Assembly: GCA_012511085.1 (NCBI GenBank)
Contig: JAAZGU010000104.1
Coordinates: forward strand, 1-19,458
Direction of reading: 5' to 3'
Length of the DNA: 19,458 nt
From: Erysipelothrix sp.
GTDB taxonomy: Bacteria > Bacillota_I > Bacilli_A > Erysipelotrichales > Erysipelotrichaceae
The notes beneath the pieces were generated by a model. It saw only the letters and a program-made list of their open reading frames with translations, was not told the DNA's origin and made no database searches. Position 1 is the first letter of the stretch, and the number at the start of each line of letters is the position of its first letter. This document shows positions 14,323 through 19,458 of the stretch, piece by piece. A program made the translations under genes and the position numbers.

Positions 14323-17038
14323 AATCGTTCAATACGTGATAACAACGATCACACAAATGATCTTCATGTTCGGATGTGGTCACGTTCCAACAGCGGGGAC
14401 ACGTATGACCCTCCATCAACTTGACATCGACATGATAATCACCCGCCGCAATCACCACTTCCGCTTTTGACACAATCAACCATTGCGCCAAACGCTCTAA
14501 GTTGATATAGTCTGTCACGATTTGAAGATCAGCTTCATTCATGGTAATCACCACATGCGCTTCCAATGATTTCCCAATCAATTTTTGCGCACGTGCTTCT
14601 TCAAGGGCCTTAAAGACATCTTCACGTAAGGCAAACAGCCACTGGAAGGCTTCTGCATCCTTTTCATTAAAGTCCAAATCAAAGCCATCAACCAAGGTTT
14701 CTAAATGAATGGAATGATCGCCGTTGAAATGATCCCACAACTCTTCCGTGGTGTGGACTAAAATCGGTGCCAAGGCCTTCACCAAGCCATCCAAGGCCAG
14801 GTAAATGACACTTTGTACTTGACGGCGCCGTAAGGCATCGCGTTTTTCAATGTATAAGATATCTTTGGTGAAATCCAAATAGTAAGCACTTAACGTGTTG
14901 GTCAGTAAGGTCGTAACACGTGAAACCAGTAAATTATAATCAAACTCACGATAAGCTTTTTGCGCTAATTTCAAGATATCTTCAACTTGTTTTAAGACAT
15001 GGATGTCCACTTTTTCTAACTCAGACACCGCCAAGACATCCGCACGCTTGAATGCATTGCCATCCAAATTCCCCATCATGAAACGGAAAGTGTTACGAAT
15101 CTTACGGTAGTTTTCCACAACCTGCTTCAAGAGCGCATCGCTGATGCGCACATCGGCGGTGTAATCGACACTGGCCGTCCACAGCCGTAAAATATCAGCG
15201 CCTAAGGTGCTTGTCACTTGGTTAGGATCAATCACATTCCCCATGGATTTGCTCATCTTCTCACCTTTGCCATCCAGGACAAAACCATGGGACAGCACGT
15301 TTTTATAAGGTGCACCACCGGTGGTAGCAGTAGCGATAATCAAGGAACTGTTAAACCAGCCCCGGTATTGATCGGAACCTTCCAAATACAAATCCACCGG
15401 ATAATGATGTTTACGATTCAGTAAGCCACCGGCCCAGGACGAACCTGAATCAAACCACACGTCCATGATGTCCGTTTCCTTTTTAAAGACGTGGTTGGGC
15501 GAACCTGGATGGGTGTAGCCTTCTGGTAGCAGCTCATGAGCTTCTTTTTCAAACCAAATGTTGGAACCATGTTTTTCAAACAAGGTCGCAACATGTTCAA
15601 ACAAAACTTCATCCATAATGGGTTGGTCATCCTCATCATAAAAGATTGGAATTGGAACACCCCATGCGCGTTGTCTTGAAATGCACCAATCACCACGATC
15701 TTTAATCATGTTGTGCATGCGCAACTGGCCCCAACTTGGAATCCAGTGCACCGCTTCAATTTGCGCAAGCAACACATCTCTAATTCTTTCAATGGAAGCA
15801 AACCATTGCGTGGTTGCTCTAAAAATCACAGGCTTTTTGGTACGCCAATCATGCGGATAGGAGTGCACAATCCAATGATGCGCTAACAGCGCACCTAATT
15901 CATCCAAACGCACGGTCACCGCTTTGTTAGCATCTTCCACATGCAAGCCTGCCAACCAATCACCAGTCTCAGCCATCATATGACCCAAACTATCCACAGG
16001 ACAATAAGCTTCTATGCCATAGAGTTTCGCGACTTCAAAGTCCTCGATACCATGACCGGGAGCCGTATGAACACAACCGGTTCCGGCTTCACCACTGACA
16101 TGATCACCTAAAATCACCAGGGAACTCTGGCCTGGATAGAGTGGATGTTCGGCTATAATCATTTCTAAATCACGACCCAAATATTCGTTAATAATTTCAT
16201 AATCATCCAACTTGAAGGTTTCCATGAGCTCATCAACGAGTTCCTTTAAAACAATCAAATTACCCTTTTCCGTTTTAACACGCGCATACACCATCGTTGG
16301 ATTTAAGGCAATCGCTAAGTTGGCAGGAATCGTCCAAGGCGTGGTGGTCCAAATGACAAATTTATCATCTTGATCCAAAATGCCCTTGCCATCCATAACC
16401 TTAAAGGCAACATAAAGTGCCATGTCTTTTTTATCATGGTATTCAATTTCAGCTTCTGCCAAAGCCGATTCACTTGAATAAGACCAGTAAACAGGCCTTA
16501 AACCCTTGTAGACCATGCCCTTTTGAACCATCTTCGCAAACACCCGAATTTGTTGCGCTTCATATTCAGGCAACAAGGTAATGTAAGGATCATCGTAGTC
16601 CGCAATCGTCCCCAATTTAATCATATCCGCTTTTTGTAAATCGACTTGTTTTAAAGCGTAGGCTTCACAGAGCTTGCGAAACTCCGCCACACTCATGGAC
16701 TTACGATCAACCCCGGATTGGGTCAATGCCATTTCAATCGGCAAGCCATGGGTATCCCAGCCCGGCGTAAAGGGACTGTTGTAACCCAGCATAAAATGGG
16801 ACCGGACCACCATGTCCTTCAGTATTTTATTTAAAGCATGCCCGATGTGAATGTTGCCGTTGGCATAGGGAGGCCCATCATGCAACACAAACATGGGATT
16901 CTCTTTATTTTTTTCTAACAGCTGATGATACAAATCATCATCCAGCCACCGCTTTTGAAAGCGTGGTTCCTTCTTATTTAAGTTACCTCGCATCTCAAAT
17001 TGTGTCTTCGGCATCAACAATGTGTCTTTATAATCCAT
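14321..17038 (-). CDS. ileS: Isoleucine-tRNA ligase
   Basis: The class Ia synthetase charges tRNA(Ile), with 905 residues from the chosen start. HIGH-type motif is PPYANGNIHIGHALNK (56-71, His64-Ile-Gly-His67). The editing (CP1) domain shows TTTPWTIPANLA (231-242) and GTGCVHTAPGHG (319-330). WCISRQRAWGVP is at 451-462 and KMSKS at 594-598. The C-terminal zinc finger C-x2-C ... C-x2-C has Cys 880, 883, 896 and 899. This is the bacterial type with the short C-terminal zinc domain. The frame stays open upstream to a GTG at 17098, but that codon lies in the T-box motif and the extra 20 residues cover the leader's terminator. MDYKDTLLMPKT at 17038, with GGAAAGGG 8 bases upstream, is the expected start. 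The gene follows divIVA, as in other Bacillota. Confidence 0.97.
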   Translation of the reverse strand: MDYKDTLLMPKTQFEMRGNLNKKEPRFQKRWLDDDLYHQLLEKNKENPMFVLHDGPPYANGNIHIGHALNKILKDMVVRSHFMLGYNSPFTPGWDTHGLPIEMALTQSGVDRKSMSVAEFRKLCEAYALKQVDLQKADMIKLGTIADYDDPYITLLPEYEAQQIRVFAKMVQKGMVYKGLRPVYWSYSSESALAEAEIEYHDKKDMALYVAFKVMDGKGILDQDDKFVIWTTTPWTIPANLAIALNPTMVYARVKTEKGNLIVLKELVDELMETFKLDDYEIINEYLGRDLEMIIAEHPLYPGQSSLVILGDHVSGEAGTGCVHTAPGHGIEDFEVAKLYGIEAYCPVDSLGHMMAETGDWLAGLHVEDANKAVTVRLDELGALLAHHWIVHSYPHDWRTKKPVIFRATTQWFASIERIRDVLLAQIEAVHWIPSWGQLRMHNMIKDRGDWCISRQRAWGVPIPIFYDEDDQPIMDEVLFEHVATLFEKHGSNIWFEKEAHELLPEGYTHPGSPNHVFKKETDIMDVWFDSGSSWAGGLLNRKHHYPVDLYLEGSDQYRGWFNSSLIIATATTGGAPYKNVLSHGFVLDGKGEKMSKSMGNVIDPNQVTSTLGADILRLWTASVDYTADVRISDALLKQVVENYRKIRNTFRFMMGNLDGNAFKRADVLAVSELEKVDIHVLKQVEDILKLAQKAYREFDYNLLVSRVTTLLTNTLSAYYLDFTKDILYIEKRDALRRRQVQSVIYLALDGLVKALAPILVHTTEELWDHFNGDHSIHLETLVDGFDLDFNEKDAEAFQWLFALREDVFKALEEARAQKLIGKSLEAHVVITMNEADLQIVTDYINLERLAQWLIVSKAEVVIAAGDYHVDVKLMEGHTCPRCWNVTTSEHEDHLCDRCYHVLND

Positions 17039-17057
17039 ATTCAAAACCCTTTCCAAT

Positions 17058-17251
17058 AAAAAAACGTTCAAGCTAAGGACGCTAAAACGTTCTACCACCT
17101 TAGTTTACAAACTAAATAAACAAACGCCATTAACGCTGGCCACGGTGTTTACTACTTATTTTCACAAACACAACTCCCAAGGGATAGACTAAAGGATGAT
17201 CGTTAATTTCCACCAACCATTAACTCTCTAGTGACCATTGACTTTAGTCCC
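17058..17251 (-). promoter_or_regulatory. T-box riboswitch leader of ileS (isoleucine specifier)
   Basis: On the minus strand all core T-box parts are present in order. Stem I base is GACTAAAG (17242-17249) with CTTTAGTC (17187-17194). Then come AGAGAG, a GTTAAT/ATTAAC stem with the conserved GGTTGGTG loop, and an ATC (Ile) specifier codon followed by A at 17197-17200. A further stem pairs 17122-17128 with 17144-17150, and stem III is at 17100-17115. The T-box bulge AAGG-TGGTAGA-ACG ends near 17089 and pairs with CGTCCTT to give the antiterminator. The competing terminator is the AACGTT/AACGTT helix at 17063-17091, ending in seven Ts. Uncharged tRNA(Ile) should favour read-through into ileS. 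Structure was folded by eye. Confidence 0.9.
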
Positions 17252-17732
17252 TGTCTTGATCTTCGTTTTTATCTTCAACAATCCACTCGAAATCACGCGT
17301 TTGCGGGAATTCCAAGCTATCAATCAGTGTCGCAATCTCATGCACTTTAACTTTGAGCATTTCTTTTGAGTCTTTTGCTTCACTGGCAATCCGCACCAAT
17401 TCACTCAGAAGCGTCTTTGCGGTCGCTAAGGCTTCCCGAATGATTAAATCGGCATGATCGCCGGCTTTATCAATCATCATGTTCGCTTCACGTAAGGCAA
17501 GCCGCGCAATATCATCAGCTGCCTTTTCTTTGACGATCAATTCGTTGACAAGCTTCGTGTATTTTTCTTTCATGGCAAGTTTATCTGCTTCAGCTTGTTC
17601 CACTTGCAACTCATACACTTCTAACTTTTTTGAAATCGCTTCGATCTGTGTTTCAAGCTCATCCAGCGTTTCATCCACAGCAAAACGATCGTAGCCTTTT
17701 CTTAATAGTCGAAATCGTGTTTGCTCTGACAT
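17244..17732 (-). CDS. divIVA: DivIVA-domain cell division/polarity protein
   Basis: This 162-residue DivIVA family protein is a coiled-coil scaffold that binds curved membrane at division sites and poles. The N-terminal lipid-binding segment is FRLLRKGYDRFAVDETLDELE, matching the family's F...RGYD..EVDEFLD pattern. It is followed by a heptad-rich charged coiled coil to about residue 135 and an acidic tail (EDKNEDQDRD). Length matches Bacillus DivIVA (about 164). I chose the ATG at 17732, 8 bases after GAGGAG; a TTG one codon upstream (17735) is possible. The ribosome binding site is made by the last Glu-Glu codons of sepF. The stop codon lies inside stem I of the ileS T-box. Confidence 0.92.
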   Translation of the reverse strand: MSEQTRFRLLRKGYDRFAVDETLDELETQIEAISKKLEVYELQVEQAEADKLAMKEKYTKLVNELIVKEKAADDIARLALREANMMIDKAGDHADLIIREALATAKTLLSELVRIASEAKDSKEMLKVKVHEIATLIDSLEFPQTRDFEWIVEDKNEDQDRD

Positions 17733-17737
17733 CAATC

Positions 17738-18136
17738 TTACTCCTCGCTGTAATCAAATTTTATTTCGCCTGCGACTCCAATACTTTTGGGAGTGCATAA
17801 AATCACATTATGACCAATCTTTTGAATCGTTCCATCAAGCGCAAAAATGACACCACTTAAAAAATCAATGGAACGTTGTGAATACTCTTTCGGTAAACGA
17901 TGCAAGTTCACAACCGCGGCTCGCTGCCCTTTTAAGTGTTGGGCAACTTCCTCTGCTTCATCAAATGAACGCGGCTCAAATAAGACCATTTTCGTATCCG
18001 CAGGGATTTTAGAAATGTTGCGATTATGGGGCTTTTCATACTCACTCAAAGCACTGGCCTCCTTTTCGGTTAACTCTAAATATTCTTCTTCTTCAACGGG
18101 ACTGATAAAATCTTTTAGTTTTTGTTTTATGGTCAT
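17738..18136 (-). CDS. sepF: Cell division protein SepF
   Basis: This 132-residue SepF (YlmF) anchors FtsZ filaments to the membrane and shapes the septum in Gram-positive bacteria. An N-terminal amphipathic helix (MTIKQKLKDFISP) serves as membrane anchor. An acidic linker follows, then the C-terminal SepF domain at about 47-128: MVLFEPRSFDEAEEVAQHLK, AAVVNLHRLPKEYSQRSIDF, SGVIFALDGTIQKIG and ILCTP. It is slightly shorter than the Bacillus protein because the linker is short. GGAGGTG precedes the ATG. It is the first gene of the sepF-divIVA-ileS unit. The ylmG and ylmH genes that separate sepF and divIVA in Bacillus are missing; the gap to divIVA is only a few bases. Confidence 0.93.
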   Translation of the reverse strand: MTIKQKLKDFISPVEEEEYLELTEKEASALSEYEKPHNRNISKIPADTKMVLFEPRSFDEAEEVAQHLKGQRAAVVNLHRLPKEYSQRSIDFLSGVIFALDGTIQKIGHNVILCTPKSIGVAGEIKFDYSEE

Positions 18137-18159
18137 CTTTACACCTCCACGTTGTCGTT

Positions 18160-18187
18160 ATTATACCACACAAACATCACATTTAAA
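18160..18187 (-). promoter_or_regulatory. Promoter of the sepF-divIVA-ileS operon
   Basis: On the minus strand a consensus extended -10, TG-G-TATAAT (TATAAT at 18160-18165), has TTTAAA (18182-18187) 16 bases upstream. It lies about 24 bases before the sepF ATG. It is the last clear promoter before ileS. Confidence 0.78.
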
Positions 18188-18219
18188 GCGATAAACTCAA
18201 TATCACCCAGGACAAGTAA

Positions 18220-18248
18220 CCAGGTGTTTGAAAAAGCTTCAAACTTGG
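18220..18248 (-). terminator. Hairpin after gdhA, weak terminator candidate
   Basis: On the minus strand GTTTGAA - GCTTT - TTCAAAC forms a 7-base stem, extended by an outer CCA/TGG pair. It lies 37 bases after the gdhA stop. No T-run follows, so it may be a poor terminator, a stability hairpin or chance. Confidence 0.3.
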
Positions 18249-18284
18249 CAACCACACAATATTATTGACTTATAACCCTCAATT

Positions 18285-19458
18285 TTACTTACCTGCGTCA
18301 TGCTGGGACTGCCAGGCTTTAATCAAGCGATTGAAACCCGCTAAGCTGGCCCCCACCACCAAGTTGCGCGGTTGTTGCACACGCTCGCAAGCATCCATGA
18401 CTTGTTTAAAAATATCTTGCATTTTCATGTGCAGTTGCGCATCGACTTGCGCTGCGCTCCATCTTGCTTGTTTAGCATTTTGAATCATCTCAAAACCACT
18501 CACGATGACACCGCCGGCATTGGCAGCAATGTCAACCCCTAAAAGCATACCCTCATCACGGACATAATCACGTGCGGCTTTGGTTAAGGCCATGTTCGCC
18601 CCCTCACCAAGCGCAAGCACCTGGTTTTGACGTAAAAGCTGCACATCCGCAAGTGTCACTTCATTTTGAGTTGCACATGCCAAGGCAACATCGCATGGCA
18701 GCCCATACAAGCCATGCCCCTGTTGATACGTGCCTTGACCATCATAGTCTGCCAAAGCACCTTTTTGCGCCAATTTGAGCGCTTTAATACGTTTGACATC
18801 CAAACCTGCTTCATAAGATAAGAAACCACGGGAATCACTCATGCCGACCACCCGACCCCCAAGCTCGACAACCTTCTGAGCCGCACCGAGGGCAACATTG
18901 CCAGCCCCTGAAATAATGACGCGCTTATCCTTAAAATCCGTTTGATGAAAATGATTTAAAAGCGAAATCATAAAATACACGAGTCCGTACCCGGTTGCTT
19001 CCGGTCGTAAAATAGAGCCACCCATGTTAATCGGTTTGCCTGTGAGTGTGTACCGCAAAGCTGGATCGATTTGTTCCAAGACTTGCACCATGACCCCAAT
19101 TTCATTTTGAGAAACACCCAGATCACCAGCTGGGACATCGTAAGTCGGTCCCAAATCACGGGCTAAGGCTAAAATAAAAGCTTGACTAAAACGCGCAATT
19201 TCAGCTTGTGATTTACCTTTTGGATTAAAGTCAGATCCACCTTTGGCGCCCCCTAAATCCATGGTACTCAAGGCATTCTTGAGCGTTTGATTAAAGGCTA
19301 AGCTCCGCAAGGTGTCTTCATCGACAGAAGGATGAAAGCGTAAACCGCCCTTATAAGGTCCTAATAATGAGGAATGTTGCACGCGAAAACCACGATGAAT
19401 CTGCAAGTCACCATCATCATCAATATGCTTCACTTTAAATTCAATCACCCGCTCCGGC
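18285..19458 (-). CDS. gdhA: Glutamate dehydrogenase, N-terminus beyond window
   Basis: Glutamate dehydrogenase of the hexameric (about 450-residue) type interconverts 2-oxoglutarate plus ammonia and glutamate. The frame is open at the right edge, where the last codons read P-E-R-V-I-E-F, the conserved motif some 55-60 residues into the family. The first part of the protein is therefore outside the window, and a GTG at 19448 is an internal valine. Visible blocks are GPYKGGLRFHPSVDED, the catalytic-lysine segment GGAKGGSDFNPKGKS, DVPAGDLGVSQNEIG, GSILRPEATGYG and the dinucleotide fold VIISGAGNVALGAAQK. These are followed by ACATQNEV, GEGANMA and ANAGGVIVSGFEM. The motif set points to the NADP-dependent, assimilatory bacterial type, but coenzyme choice is not proved. 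It ends on TAA and is separated from sepF by 148 bases. Confidence 0.95.
   Translation of the reverse strand, partial: PERVIEFKVKHIDDDGDLQIHRGFRVQHSSLLGPYKGGLRFHPSVDEDTLRSLAFNQTLKNALSTMDLGGAKGGSDFNPKGKSQAEIARFSQAFILALARDLGPTYDVPAGDLGVSQNEIGVMVQVLEQIDPALRYTLTGKPINMGGSILRPEATGYGLVYFMISLLNHFHQTDFKDKRVIISGAGNVALGAAQKVVELGGRVVGMSDSRGFLSYEAGLDVKRIKALKLAQKGALADYDGQGTYQQGHGLYGLPCDVALACATQNEVTLADVQLLRQNQVLALGEGANMALTKAARDYVRDEGMLLGVDIAANAGGVIVSGFEMIQNAKQARWSAAQVDAQLHMKMQDIFKQVMDACERVQQPRNLVVGASLAGFNRLIKAWQSQHDAGK

Noticed and set aside
17039..17098. Longer ileS start at a GTG at 17098
   Set aside because: The added residues are translated T-box antiterminator and terminator sequence. The family N-terminus and a ribosome binding site fit 17038.
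19446..19448. GTG at 19448 as the true start of glutamate dehydrogenase
   Set aside because: Codons upstream to the edge continue the family motif P-E-R-V-I, so the gene extends beyond the window.

Overview
The window looks like chromosomal DNA from a low-GC Gram-positive bacterium (Bacillota) that has a cell wall and uses the standard genetic code. Two genes end on TGA (the pheT and TrmH-family stops), which excludes the Mycoplasma-type code. The sepF and divIVA genes, a FemAB-type peptidoglycan-bridge aminoacyltransferase, a T-box leader before ileS and AAGGAGG-like ribosome binding sites all fit Bacillota. I lean towards the Erysipelotrichia side of the phylum from the general look of the proteins, but the sequence alone does not settle this. 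No rRNA, tRNA, CRISPR array, transposase or phage gene was seen. All but two genes lie on the minus strand, and no gap between genes exceeds 300 bases.

Layout, left to right. At 1-2418 (minus, open at the left edge) is a secreted surface protein with a signal peptide, a short leucine-rich repeat block and an array of 83-residue Ig-like modules. At 2490-3395 (minus) is a lysophospholipase-like hydrolase, divergent from tmcAL (plus, 3431-4546) across a 35-base gap. At 4609-4893 (plus) is an AT-rich solitary XRE/HigA-like regulator with a palindromic operator. A bidirectional terminator at 4921-4947 separates it from the next block.

5005-12034 (minus) is a long translation and cell-envelope block, in transcription order: TrmH-family rRNA methyltransferase, FemAB-like transferase, pheS, pheT, SDR oxidoreductase, yebC. 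Two junctions are 4-base ATGA overlaps. There is a promoter before the methyltransferase and another before pheS. 12143-14189 (minus) is a self-contained two-gene operon bounded by a strong promoter and a terminator. It encodes the two halves (UPF0261 and PEP-hydrolase-like TIM barrel) that are fused in the plant Tm-1 protein.

14321-18187 (minus) is the end of the division cluster: promoter, sepF, divIVA, a complete isoleucine T-box leader, ileS, terminator. Compared with Bacillus, ylmG and ylmH are missing between sepF and divIVA. The T-box begins inside the divIVA stop codon. At the right edge (18285-19458, minus) lies an N-terminally cut glutamate dehydrogenase.

Most of the window is housekeeping: aminoacyl-tRNA synthesis, RNA modification and cell division. 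The parts most worth a second look are the split Tm-1 operon, the mosaic Ig-like repeats, the orphan antitoxin with its operator, and the T-box that overlaps divIVA.
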